Of a stretch of DNA of 64,000 nt, positions 7,130 to 15,525 are shown in pieces (position 1 is the stretch's first letter; each line of letters begins with the position of its first letter). This DNA comes from Mucilaginibacter gracilis (GTDB taxonomy: Bacteria; Bacteroidota; Bacteroidia; Sphingobacteriales; Sphingobacteriaceae): the NCBI RefSeq assembly GCF_003633615.1, contig NZ_RBKU01000001.1:2356001-2420000 (forward strand), given 5' to 3'. A model generated the notes under the pieces. It was not told the DNA's origin. It was given only the letters and a program-made list of their open reading frames with translations, and ran no database searches. The position numbers and the translations under genes were made by a program.

Positions 7130-8698
7130 ATGATGACTGTTGCCGATCTGTATATCCGGGTGAGCACGGATGAACAAGCTGAAAAAGGTTACTCCCAGCG
7201 TAGCCAGGAAGAAGTATTAAGGAAATTCTGTGAAATCAAATATATCACGGTACGACACGTGTATTTTGAGGATCATTCCGCTAAAACTTTCAAGCGTCCT
7301 GTCTGGACTAAAGTGCTCGTCAATATCCGAAAAAGTAAGACCAAATCTGATCTGATCCTGTTTACCAAATGGGACAGGTTTAGCCGTAATGCCGGTGATG
7401 CTTACAATATGATCAATGTATTACGCCGCTTCGGCGTAGAACCCCAGGCGATAGAGCAACCTTTGGACCTGACGGTACCGGAAAATAAACTGATGCTGGC
7501 TTTTTATCTTGCAGCACCGGAGGTTGAAAATGACCGGAGATCGCTCAATGTGTTCAACGGTCAAAGAAAAGCGAGAAAAGAAGGCCGATGGGTATCGGCA
7601 GCGCCATTGGGTTATGCCAATCTATCCTATGAAAACGGACGAAAATACATTGGCCCGGTAGAACCCGCCGCATCTGCAATGAAATGGGTCTTTACCCAAA
7701 TAGCCCAGGGTATGTTTACGACTGAACAGGTTTACCGCGAAGCGGTTACTAACAAAGGGCTTAAATGTGGCAGAAATAATTTATATACTTTGATCCGAAA
7801 CCCAGTTTATTGTGGCAAAATAAAGGTGCCCAAACATAAAGACGAAGAAGAATACCTGGCTGACGGTCTGCATGAACCGTTGATCTCAGAAGCTATTTTT
7901 TATCGGGTTCAGGATATCCTGGACGGCAGAAAGCAAAAACCAAGAGTAGATTCGAGAAAAATCGCCGTTGGTGACCATATCCCTTTACGAGGTTTTCTCA
8001 TCTGTCCTGAATGTGGCAAAATGCTGTCCGGCAGTTCCTCCAAAGGGCGCAATGGCTATTACCATTACTACCACTGTTTTAAAGGATGTCCTGTCAGGTT
8101 TAAGGTGGGTGATGTGAATACGGTTTTTGAAAAGGAGTTCGTGGAGGTTTTACCTAAAGAAAGGTACACCAAATTTTACTTGGATTGTATCCTGAAAGCT
8201 TACAAGTTGAAGCATAAAGGGGAAGACGATGCACGAAAGGAGTTAGTGGACCAAATACGTGAAGCGAACTCCAGGATCACGCAAGCCCGGGACTTACTCG
8301 TAGCTGGGAAGTTTGAGGAAGATGATTATTTAGCAACAAAAAGAGAGGCTGAACAGCTGATAATCAGACTCGAAGCTCAGATCCCGCACGTGATTAGTTC
8401 CCGGAAAAATATCGAAAGCGACCTGAGTGTGCTTATTTCGAACCAGAAAAGGGCCTGGGATATATGGAAAGGCGGAAAATCGGCTCAAATACGTATGATA
8501 ATTGGTGCGTGTTATACCGAAAATATGGTGTTTTGCGATAATGGTGTTCGAACCACCCGAATTAATGATATAAACCACAATATCAGGCTGATAAACAAGG
8601 AATTAGATGTGCAAAAAAAATGGACAACCAGCGATTTAATGCGGTTGTCCACTAGGGTGGGAGCTACTGGGTTCGAACCAGTGACCCTCTGCTTGTAA
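7130..8698 (+). CDS. Large serine recombinase 2, reading into antisense of tRNA-Val
   Basis: 522 residues. Resolvase domain with catalytic Ser12 (RVSTDEQ) and FTKWDRFSRNAGDA, recombinase domain with APLGYANLS and LIRNPVYCGKI, a complete zinc ribbon (CPECGKMLSGSSSKG then HCFKGCPVRFK) and a coiled-coil tail. It is a clear paralogue of recombinase 1. The last residues are encoded antisense to the tRNA-Val terminator and to the tRNA itself: GATGFEPVTLCL, a telltale read-through, with the stop formed in the anticodon loop. The native C-terminus of the excised form probably differs. It is the best candidate integrase for this end of the element. Confidence 0.92.
   Translation: MMTVADLYIRVSTDEQAEKGYSQRSQEEVLRKFCEIKYITVRHVYFEDHSAKTFKRPVWTKVLVNIRKSKTKSDLILFTKWDRFSRNAGDAYNMINVLRRFGVEPQAIEQPLDLTVPENKLMLAFYLAAPEVENDRRSLNVFNGQRKARKEGRWVSAAPLGYANLSYENGRKYIGPVEPAASAMKWVFTQIAQGMFTTEQVYREAVTNKGLKCGRNNLYTLIRNPVYCGKIKVPKHKDEEEYLADGLHEPLISEAIFYRVQDILDGRKQKPRVDSRKIAVGDHIPLRGFLICPECGKMLSGSSSKGRNGYYHYYHCFKGCPVRFKVGDVNTVFEKEFVEVLPKERYTKFYLDCILKAYKLKHKGEDDARKELVDQIREANSRITQARDLLVAGKFEEDDYLATKREAEQLIIRLEAQIPHVISSRKNIESDLSVLISNQKRAWDIWKGGKSAQIRMIIGACYTENMVFCDNGVRTTRINDINHNIRLINKELDVQKKWTTSDLMRLSTRVGATGFEPVTLCL
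8613..8651 (-). terminator. Rho-independent terminator of tRNA-Val
   Basis: Reading the minus strand just after the tRNA 3' end, a 9-bp stem (8621-8629 with 8643-8651, GGACAACC/GGTTGTCC core) is followed by eight T residues (8613-8620 as A on the plus strand). It lies inside the reading frame of recombinase 2 on the other strand. Confidence 0.8.
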
Positions 8699-8732
8699 GG
8701 CAGATGCTCTGAACCAGCTGAGCTAAGCTCCC
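8658..8732 (-). tRNA. tRNA-Val (anticodon TAC)
   Basis: 75 nt. The acceptor stem GGGAGCT/AGCTCCC, D-arm with GCTC...GAGC, anticodon stem TCTGC/GCAGA with loop CTTACAA (anticodon TAC), and T-arm with GGTTCGAACC are all present. CCA is not encoded. The 3' end faces the mobile element, the usual attachment target, and the adjacent recombinase gene runs antisense into it. About 200 bases of AT-rich sequence without a gene follow on the right (8733-8936). Confidence 0.95.
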
Positions 8733-8936
8733 GTTTGCTTTGGCGAACTTGAATTTAAATAATCTCGTTCGTTTTGGGACTGCAAATATAGAAGTGTTAT
8801 GGGTTTTTGCAAAACTTTTTTTTATTTTTTTTATTGAGGTGCAACATTAAGTTTTTAAAACATTTTTTATCCTTTTGTGTATTAGTATTTTGGGGTAAAT
8901 TTTAGCTGAATATATTTTTAATTTTTTTTGTTTACC

Positions 8937-9320
8937 ATGTCGCAAAACCTACATAAACGTGTAATTATTTTTGATGATGACGAGGATATCCTTTCGATAT
9001 GCACTTATATTTTGGAGGAGAAGGGCTGGGATGTACATACTTTTACCAATTGTAATAACATTTTGGACAAAGTGTCGTCAATTAGTCCGGATGTGATTTT
9101 GATGGATAACTGGATACCGGATATTGGCGGTATGCTTGCTACGCAATTATTAAAGGGCGACGAAGGAATGAAAGAGATCCCGGTGATTTACTTTTCGGCC
9201 AATAATGATATTCATACCCTGGCCGCAAATGCCGGCGCGGATAGCTATCTGGCCAAACCGTTTGATATTGATGAACTGGAAAAGGTGATAAACCGGGTAG
9301 TATTGAGTCGGGAGTTCTGA
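8937..9320 (+). CDS. Single-domain response regulator (CheY-like)
   Basis: 127 residues from ATG 8937, essentially one receiver domain: an acidic pocket (FDDDED near the start), the phospho-acceptor Asp in ILMDNWIP, a switch Ser in YFSANN, and the conserved Lys in YLAKPFD. There is no output domain, so it probably acts as a phosphate carrier or by protein contact. No kinase is adjacent; the hybrid kinases at 20.5 and 28 kb are possible partners. The annotated-looking start 9 bases upstream (TTG) is less likely. Confidence 0.9.
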   Translation: MSQNLHKRVIIFDDDEDILSICTYILEEKGWDVHTFTNCNNILDKVSSISPDVILMDNWIPDIGGMLATQLLKGDEGMKEIPVIYFSANNDIHTLAANAGADSYLAKPFDIDELEKVINRVVLSREF

Positions 9321-9344
9321 GTCTGTTGGGTTCTTTATTCACTC

Positions 9345-9405
9345 ATAGATGTAGGCTAAAGGCTCCTGACTTAGAACTAAAGACTACCGACTCAAGACTC
9401 CCCAC
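9345..9405. repeat. Fragment of a dispersed GACT-rich repeat
   Basis: The gap between the response regulator and recO contains CTGACTTAGAACT followed by AAAGACTA and CTCAAGACT. The same words (CTGACTTAGAACT, AAAGACTA) occur inside the MITE-like unit at 62064-62183. This looks like a degraded copy of the same dispersed repeat. Confidence 0.4.
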
Positions 9406-9412
9406 AGCTCCA

Positions 9413-10138
9413 CTATCCTAATACTTCTTCCAGTATTTCGTGCGAATGCACGTAACCAAAGCCCTCTATGTGCAGGGCGTAGTACTCCAGTAGTTTGGCT
9501 ATCAGGTAACGGCGTTCGTCTTTAGCTAGTTTGAGGTGCTGCATGTTCTCGAAGCTGTGTTGCAGCAGTTTGTTGAAGTTTTGGGTGTGCGGCGGCGATA
9601 GGTATAGTGTATGCTCGGGTTTATAGTGTTTAAATACCCCTTCTTTCATGTCGAAAAAGTCGGCATTAACATCAACGTTTATTTCTGGGTAGAAGCCCAT
9701 GTAGCGGGTAAGTTTGAGCAGAAACAGCATGTGGAAATTGGCCAAACCCTGTTGCTGATGATCCAGCCACTCAATGGCGTGGAAAACAAAGCCGAACAAA
9801 TTTTCGTCGGCGTCCTGGTGTTTTACCGCTTTATATAGTACTTCGTTTAAAAACATCACTATTGAGGTTTTAACCAGGTCATAAGCAATGGTTTGTAAAG
9901 GTGGCGCATTTTTCAGTTCGGCAATGCGCTGAATGCTGCCGGCGGGCTTGTGGTAAACTACCATATCAAGCAGGTAAAGGGGCTGTAGCATATTGCGGCT
10001 TATTTTGGCCCTTGGTTTTTTTACGCCGTTGATGATGTAGGATTGAAGTCCAAATTTCTCGGTATACACCTGCACTATTACGCTGCTTTCGCCGTAATTG
10101 GTGGTTTTAAAAACAATGCCCCGTGTTTTATGCAGCAT
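9413..10138 (-). CDS. recO: DNA repair protein RecO
   Basis: 241 residues from ATG 10138. The start MLHKTRGIVFKTTNYGESS and the following OB-fold (IVQVYTEKFGLQSYIINGVKK) are typical of RecO, which loads RecA on SSB-coated DNA with RecR in the RecFOR gap-repair pathway. Bacteroidota RecO often lacks a complete cysteine zinc site, and none is seen here. The start overlaps the stop of the upstream kinase gene by one base, so the two form an operon. An upstream in-frame extension is out-of-frame sequence of that kinase gene and is rejected. Confidence 0.92.
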   Translation of the reverse strand: MLHKTRGIVFKTTNYGESSVIVQVYTEKFGLQSYIINGVKKPRAKISRNMLQPLYLLDMVVYHKPAGSIQRIAELKNAPPLQTIAYDLVKTSIVMFLNEVLYKAVKHQDADENLFGFVFHAIEWLDHQQQGLANFHMLFLLKLTRYMGFYPEINVDVNADFFDMKEGVFKHYKPEHTLYLSPPHTQNFNKLLQHSFENMQHLKLAKDERRYLIAKLLEYYALHIEGFGYVHSHEILEEVLG

Positions 10139-10494
10139 TAAAACAATAAAATAAGCCTGGGGATAAAAATAATAAAACCTACTGCAAGGGCAAATATTGC
10201 TGTAATGGTAACGGCTGCGGCTGCAACATCTTTTACATGCCCGGCCTTGGGGTGGTAGCCCGGCGATACCATATCTGTTAAGGTTTCTATGGCGGTATTG
10301 AGCAGTTCGGCACATAGTACGGCTGTGATGCACAGCATTAGCCATAGCCATTGGCTTGTTGATACGTGCAGCCACCAGCCCAATAACAGGGCAATAGCCA
10401 TTAAAACTAAATGTATACGGAAGTTAAGCTGTGTGCGATAAGCATAAGCGAGCCCTTTAAACGCATACCCAAAACTCCTCAACAGCTTTTTCAT
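10138..10494 (-). CDS. dgkA: Diacylglycerol/undecaprenol kinase family membrane protein
   Basis: 118 residues with three membrane segments (about 28-45, 48-70, 95-117). The family signature lies in the middle: AELLNTAIETLTDMVS and the later KDVAAAAV, holding the Glu, Asn and Asp residues for ATP-Mg and lipid phosphorylation. It recycles diacylglycerol or undecaprenol at the inner membrane. It lies directly upstream of recO. The substrate (undecaprenol is usual outside the Enterobacteria) is inferred from the family. Confidence 0.9.
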   Translation of the reverse strand: MKKLLRSFGYAFKGLAYAYRTQLNFRIHLVLMAIALLLGWWLHVSTSQWLWLMLCITAVLCAELLNTAIETLTDMVSPGYHPKAGHVKDVAAAAVTITAIFALAVGFIIFIPRLILLF

Positions 10495-10594
10495 CCCAAC
10501 ACTAAATTAGCATATTGTTGCAATATCATTCAATAAATAGTAGTTTGCTCAAATTTCGTAGTTTTGCGCGCCGCTGCCAAATAATGTTGCGTAT

Positions 10595-12937
10595 ATGATC
10601 TGGAAAAAAATTGCGACCCTTATACTTAAAAACCGCTTAACTATTTTATTTATTGTATTGGTTTTAAGCACTTTTATGGGGTTTGAGGCCAGTAAAGTGC
10701 GGCTAACCTACAATGCCGGCAAAATATTGCCCGTTACCGATTCGGCCTATATCCATTACATGCATTTCCGTAAATTATTTGGGGAAGATGCCACGGCGAT
10801 GGTTTTGGGCGTAAAATCGCCAAATTTATTCAGGAAGGATTTTTTTAACGACTGGTATCTCCTAGGCCATAATATTGGCAAAATAAAGGGCATAAGCGGC
10901 GTAGTTTCGCTTGCCAATATTTACAAGCTGCAAAAAGATACCGCACAACACCGCTTTGTTTTAAAACCCTTAATTACCCATACTTTAGCTACGCAGCAAG
11001 CGGTAGATAGTGTTAGGCAACAGGTTTACAATATGCCGTTTTACAAGGGGTTAATTTTAAGCGGCGATAAGCAATCGTCGTTAATGGCCATATCGCTGGA
11101 TACCAAAATATTGAATACGCCGCAGCGCGATAAGGTTATAGCCGCCATTTTAGCGCAAATAAAACCTTTTGAGGCCAGGCAAAATATTACCGTGCATGTA
11201 TCGGGGCAACCCTACATCCGTACTGTGGTAAGCAAGCTGGTATCAAACGAGTTTGTGTTGTTTTTGGGGCTTTCGCTGGGTATAACTGCTGTTATTTTGC
11301 TGTTGTTTTTCCGCTCGTTCTATCCCGTTATTTTCCCGGTAATCGTAGTGGTTTTTGGGGTGATATGGAGTTTGGGATTGTTAGTTTTAAAGGGGTATAA
11401 TATTACCTTGTTAACAGGCATTATTCCGCCGCTTATTGTTATCATCGGTATACCCAACAGTATATTTTTACTCAATAAATATTACCACGAGTTTGCCCTT
11501 ACCGGCGATAAAATGGCTTCGTTGCATACCGTGATAGAAAAAGTGGGTATTACCACCTTTATAGCCAACATTACCACCGCCATTGGTTTTGGCGTGCTGT
11601 GCTTTACCAACAGCCAAATATTAACCGAGTTTGGCCTTATAGCTTCGGTAAGTATTATGCTCACCTTTGTGCTTACGCTGATACTCATCCCCATTATTTT
11701 TAGTTACCTGCCCGCACCCGGCAAAAGCCAGAGCGGTATTAAAGATGGCAAGGTGATGAAGGCTTTGCTGCTCAAGGTTAATTATTTGGTACACCACCAG
11801 CGCAAGCTTATTTATGGCGGCGTTATGGTGCTGTTGCTGATAAGCGGCTACGGGCTTTCGCTTATTAACGTGAACAGTTATATTGTGGACGACCTGCCTA
11901 AAAAAAGCAGTACCCTAACCGACCTTAAATTTTTTGAATATAACTTTAAAGGCGTTTTGCCTTTAGATGTGAGTATTGATACCAAACGCAAAAACGGGTT
12001 GATGAACCTGGCCATGATACACAAGTTGGAGCGGTTGGAAAACCTCATATCGTCGTACCCGGAGTTTAGCCGGTCCATTTCGTTAACGCAGGTTTTGAAA
12101 TACTCTACCCAGGCCTTTTATGGTGGCGATAGTAGTTATTACCGTTTACCTGACGATATGGAGCAAAACTTTATTTTGGGTTATGCGGCAAACTCGGGCA
12201 AGAGCAACAATATGCTGCATAATTACCTGGACAGCACCAAGCAAATTACCCGTGTAAGTTTCCAGATGGTGGATGTGGGCTCCAAAAAGCTTAACGTAAT
12301 TTTTGATGGTTTAAGGCCGCGGATCGATTCGATATTCAATCCTGAAAAATATCATGTGGAGCTTACAGGCAGTAGCGTTATTTTTGTGAAGGGTGCTAAC
12401 TACATGGTTAAAAACCTGTACCAAAGCCTGGGCCTCGCTATTATATTAATTGCCTTGGTGATGTGGATATTGTTTCGCGGTGTGCGCATGATAGCTATTT
12501 CTATTTTACCCAACCTTATTCCGCTTATTTTTACTGCCGGAATTATGGGTTATTTGGGTATTGCGCTAAAGCCTTCAACTATTTTGATTTTCAGTATAGC
12601 GATGGGTATATCAAGCGACCAAACCATTTACTTTTTAACCCGTTACCGCAACGAATTGCGTACCACAGGTAAAAGTATATCGCAGATAGTGGCCGACACG
12701 ATTGCGGAAACGGGTATCAGCATGATTTATATTGCTACTATTTTGTTTTTTGGCTTCGGCGTATTTGCGGCCTCAACCTTTGGCGGCACGGTGGCACTGG
12801 GTATACTGCTATCGGTTACGTTACTTGTGGCCATGATATGTAACCTTACCCTGCTGCCAGCCTTCTTACTGAGCGCGGAGAAGTTTATTGATAAGCGGAA
12901 AAGCCGCGATACAGATACCCAGGCGCAGGATATTTAG
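10595..12937 (+). CDS. RND/MMPL-family membrane transporter
   Basis: 780 residues. Membrane helix near 13-31, a periplasmic domain (about 35-215), five further helices (about 220-365), a second helix-loop-helix repeat starting near 400, and a final five-helix block (about 630-765). This is the two-fold RND layout. The motif SSDQTIYFLTRYRNE in the last block resembles the proton-relay helix and following loop of MMPL/HpnN-type exporters, which move lipids or hopanoid-like compounds. It begins 100 bases after the divergent dgkA-recO operon. The cargo is unknown. Confidence 0.87.
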   Translation: MIWKKIATLILKNRLTILFIVLVLSTFMGFEASKVRLTYNAGKILPVTDSAYIHYMHFRKLFGEDATAMVLGVKSPNLFRKDFFNDWYLLGHNIGKIKGISGVVSLANIYKLQKDTAQHRFVLKPLITHTLATQQAVDSVRQQVYNMPFYKGLILSGDKQSSLMAISLDTKILNTPQRDKVIAAILAQIKPFEARQNITVHVSGQPYIRTVVSKLVSNEFVLFLGLSLGITAVILLLFFRSFYPVIFPVIVVVFGVIWSLGLLVLKGYNITLLTGIIPPLIVIIGIPNSIFLLNKYYHEFALTGDKMASLHTVIEKVGITTFIANITTAIGFGVLCFTNSQILTEFGLIASVSIMLTFVLTLILIPIIFSYLPAPGKSQSGIKDGKVMKALLLKVNYLVHHQRKLIYGGVMVLLLISGYGLSLINVNSYIVDDLPKKSSTLTDLKFFEYNFKGVLPLDVSIDTKRKNGLMNLAMIHKLERLENLISSYPEFSRSISLTQVLKYSTQAFYGGDSSYYRLPDDMEQNFILGYAANSGKSNNMLHNYLDSTKQITRVSFQMVDVGSKKLNVIFDGLRPRIDSIFNPEKYHVELTGSSVIFVKGANYMVKNLYQSLGLAIILIALVMWILFRGVRMIAISILPNLIPLIFTAGIMGYLGIALKPSTILIFSIAMGISSDQTIYFLTRYRNELRTTGKSISQIVADTIAETGISMIYIATILFFGFGVFAASTFGGTVALGILLSVTLLVAMICNLTLLPAFLLSAEKFIDKRKSRDTDTQAQDI

Positions 12938-13137
12938 TAGCGTTTTGACCGTACGGGAATCAACTGCATTTTTCGGCGGTTAAAAAACAAGGCTATAATG
13001 GCCATGCTGCCAATGCCGCAAACAAATGCCGGTGCTATTGATTTTAAAAGCGAATTATCAAACAATAAAGTAGTTACCAGGATATACAAACTTGAGCTAA
13101 CTACAAAACCTAAGGTAAGAGCCAATACTTTTTTCAT
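12934..13137 (-). CDS. Small two-helix membrane protein
   Basis: 67 residues from ATG 13137: two hydrophobic segments (about 4-25 and 33-52) and a basic tail (RRKMQLIPVRSKRY). It converges with the RND gene, overlapping its last 4 bases. No family is recognised. A longer upstream frame is possible but lacks merit. Confidence 0.65.
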   Translation of the reverse strand: MKKVLALTLGFVVSSSLYILVTTLLFDNSLLKSIAPAFVCGIGSMAIIALFFNRRKMQLIPVRSKRY

Positions 13138-13229
13138 TGAGAGTGATTGTTTGTTATTTTTAAAGATAACGATTTTTAACACACAATCAATATTATTGCT
13201 TGTAAATATGTTATTAACTTTACTTTGAT

Positions 13230-14006
13230 ATGAATTTACACCTGCAACATCAAACAGCTTTGGTATTGGCCGCCAGCAAAGGGCTTGGCCGCGCCGTGGC
13301 AACAACATTGGCCCATGAAGGTGCCAGAGTGGTTATAGGAGCAAGAAACCAGGCGGAACTTGAACAAACCGCAGCCGAAATTATTGCCGAAACTGCTAAC
13401 CCCAACATTATTGCTGTAGCGGTTGATGTTACCCAACCTTACCAGCTACAAAACATAGTTAACCAAACCGTTAAAGTATTTGGTGGCTTAAACATATTGG
13501 TGAATAACGCCGGAGGCCCGCCTTTTAACAAATTTGAAACTTTTAACGATGAGCAATGGCTTGCAGCCTTTAACCAAAACTTGTTAAGTGTGGTGCGCAC
13601 CAGCAGGTTGGCTATCCCGCATATGCGGGTGGCTGGTGGAGGGCGCATTATCAATATTATCAGCGCGTCGGTTAAATCGGTAATGGCAAACTCGGTTTTG
13701 AGTACCAGTATGCGTATGGGCGTGGTTGGCATGGCTAAACTACTTGCCGACGAACTTGGCCCCGACGGTATTACCGTAAACAACGTTGCGCCAGGGCTTA
13801 TCCTAACCGGCCGTATTAAAGAAACTTTGCCACCTGGTGACATAGAAGCCGCGCTTAAAGAAAAAACCGCCAATATACCCCTTGGCCGCATTGGCAAGCC
13901 CGAAGAACTGGCCGCCCTGGTTGCCTTTTTAGCATCAGCACAAGCGGCTTATATTACCGGGGCTACTATACCGGTTGATGGCGGGAGTAATAGGGGGATT
14001 TATTGA
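13230..14006 (+). CDS. SDR-family oxidoreductase (atypical active site)
   Basis: 258 residues, Rossmann fold with the cofactor turn AASKGLGRAVA, NNAGG (about residues 90-94), VNNVAPG and the C-terminal VDGGSNRG typical of 3-oxoacyl-ACP-reductase-like SDRs. The Ser strand is IINIISASVK, but where YxxxK is expected the sequence reads STSMRMGVVGMAK, so the Tyr and Lys are not at their usual places; a subgroup of FabG-like SDRs shows the same replacement. The substrate is unknown. It is divergent from the small gene at 13137. Confidence 0.88.
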   Translation: MNLHLQHQTALVLAASKGLGRAVATTLAHEGARVVIGARNQAELEQTAAEIIAETANPNIIAVAVDVTQPYQLQNIVNQTVKVFGGLNILVNNAGGPPFNKFETFNDEQWLAAFNQNLLSVVRTSRLAIPHMRVAGGGRIINIISASVKSVMANSVLSTSMRMGVVGMAKLLADELGPDGITVNNVAPGLILTGRIKETLPPGDIEAALKEKTANIPLGRIGKPEELAALVAFLASAQAAYITGATIPVDGGSNRGIY

Positions 14007-14033
14007 GAGAGTATTGAATAGAGGTTGAATACA

Positions 14034-14603
14034 ATGTCCCAAAAATCTAAATTGCGAATCAATAAATTTCAAATAGTAATATTTGGTTTTATTATAATTA
14101 CATGTGGATCAGTTAGTTATTATTGCTTAGAGTATAAATATAGTACATTGCTAATGTATATATTGATAATATCACTATTGATCGGGTGGTCAATGGTAGG
14201 TATAGCTTTGGCTGGAAAATATTTATTTGATAAAGATATTCCTTTTAAAACAGATAGGCTTGGCAAAATAAAGCAGCTTGTAAGAAAATGGCTGATTTCC
14301 ATTTTACAAGTGAGTTTTATGTTCGGCAATGGGTATGTAGTTATAGTGGCAGAACATGCACGAGAGATGGATATTTTAAGCAATAAAAAAGTGACAGTGT
14401 CGACTACGGCCCTTGTTACGGACATTGTTGTTACCCAAGGAAGAAGCGGTTCGCATTTGCGTGCACAAATTAAATATATCGCCAATGGAAAAGTCATACT
14501 TAAAGAAACACCAAATGATGATGGGCGTTTGAAAAAGGGTAGAACTTATATCTTAAAATACTCGACAACTTATCCCGAAATATTTGACATCTATAGGAAA
14601 TAA
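14034..14603 (+). CDS. Membrane protein of unknown function
   Basis: 189 residues from ATG 14034. Three hydrophobic segments (about 11-30, 38-60 and 90-110) precede a soluble C-terminal beta-rich domain (VSTTALVTDIVVTQGRSGSH ... KGRTYILKYSTTYPEIF), resembling small domains that follow membrane anchors in Bacteroidota. No family was recognised. It is followed 44 bases later by another membrane protein gene on the same strand. Confidence 0.6.
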   Translation: MSQKSKLRINKFQIVIFGFIIITCGSVSYYCLEYKYSTLLMYILIISLLIGWSMVGIALAGKYLFDKDIPFKTDRLGKIKQLVRKWLISILQVSFMFGNGYVVIVAEHAREMDILSNKKVTVSTTALVTDIVVTQGRSGSHLRAQIKYIANGKVILKETPNDDGRLKKGRTYILKYSTTYPEIFDIYRK

Positions 14604-14646
14604 GCAACCCACCAAACACTTTCCCAATTAATTTGTCATTTAATCT

Positions 14647-15150
14647 ATGACAAATCAACAAAAACTTCTTCCTGACAAAGAGCCTGTTTTACCTAAGGAT
14701 AGCATGATTATACTGGTTGTGCATTTGGGCATGGGGCTATTTTTTGTGATGGCTTATTTTTTGCTTTACAGCAATATTGAAACTTTTAAGATGCTTATTT
14801 TGGGTTATTATACCTTGTTTAGCGTTTTCTTTTTGTTTTTTTATCAGGAGCAATTGCGGGTGAAGCGCGTTTTTTGGTTGTGGTGCGCCATAGGCTTTTT
14901 ACAACTGGTAGTTTACTTTATAAACGCTAACAGCTTAATGTGGGGCAAGTGGTCCTTCGGCAATGTGCTTACTGCGCTTTGCGGCTTGCCGGTTGTGCTG
15001 GCGTTGTATCATTCGTTCAGGCGGATGTCGTTGCAACGGGAGGGGAAAGAGTTGGTAATTGGCATCCGCAAAATGTATAAACCTACCAAATGGGATATTG
15101 CTGCTACTATTACAATACCACTGGTGGCTTTGCTGGTGTGTTTGTTTTAA
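14647..15150 (+). CDS. Multi-pass membrane protein of unknown function
   Basis: 167 residues with five probable membrane helices (about 23-43, 50-66, 76-92, 103-120, 146-166) and a short soluble loop before the last. The N-terminus is cytoplasmic-looking (TNQQKLLPDKEPVLPK). No family was recognised. Confidence 0.65.
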   Translation: MTNQQKLLPDKEPVLPKDSMIILVVHLGMGLFFVMAYFLLYSNIETFKMLILGYYTLFSVFFLFFYQEQLRVKRVFWLWCAIGFLQLVVYFINANSLMWGKWSFGNVLTALCGLPVVLALYHSFRRMSLQREGKELVIGIRKMYKPTKWDIAATITIPLVALLVCLF

Positions 15151-15159
15151 ATCCGCAGG

Positions 15160-15354
15160 TTACTTCTTTTTTGGTTTTAAAATTACCGCTATCAGCCACA
15201 GGATAGAAAATAATTGTACCAGCATACCGGCACCAAAAATAGTACCCGAAACTTGTATAGGTAGCCAATGCATAATTTTGCTTGCCATGCCTAAGCCAAT
15301 TAATGCGAAACTTGCTATAAAAATAATGAGGGGTTTGCGGTATGTAGAATTCAT
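15160..15354 (-). CDS. Small membrane protein, GldL-like helices
   Basis: 64 residues, two hydrophobic helices with a short loop (KIMHWLPIQVSG) and a basic tail (KPKKK). The FALIGLGMASKIMHW pattern recalls the paired helices of gliding-motility protein GldL and related small Bacteroidota membrane proteins, but the length is far short of GldL. Convergent with the gene at 14647. The sequence from 15355 to 15525 has no convincing gene. Confidence 0.65.
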   Translation of the reverse strand: MNSTYRKPLIIFIASFALIGLGMASKIMHWLPIQVSGTIFGAGMLVQLFSILWLIAVILKPKKK

Positions 15355-15525
15355 GATGCAAAGATAATTTTCGATTTTGAATTTGCATAGTTTCTGCTCA
15401 ATAGCCGCAGAGGCGGTTACTTTTGGCTCTAAAAAGATAGATTAATTCAACTCTGCCCGCCATTATTTTCAATGAAGCAGTTATCAGCAAAGCCGCGTAG
15501 CGGATAAATTAGCCTGGTAAGGCAA

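Larger units (their letters stand above)
1..8657. mobile_element. Right end of an integrated mobilizable element next to tRNA-Val (left end outside window)
   Basis: This stretch carries relaxase and mobC genes, two large serine recombinases, a CHC2 zinc-finger protein and cargo genes, and it stops at the 3' end of a tRNA-Val gene. Integrases sitting directly beside a tRNA are the usual mark of an integrated element. The first 3 kb look richer in GC than the rest, so the stretch may be a composite of two insertions. The exact right boundary is not proven; it lies somewhere between about 8580 and 8660. No matching left attachment site is visible in the window. Confidence 0.55.

Noticed and set aside
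10139..10375. Upstream in-frame extension of recO giving a 320-residue protein
   Set aside because: The added residues are out-of-frame sequence of dgkA, rich in Arg and Cys, and RecO aligns from ATG 10138.
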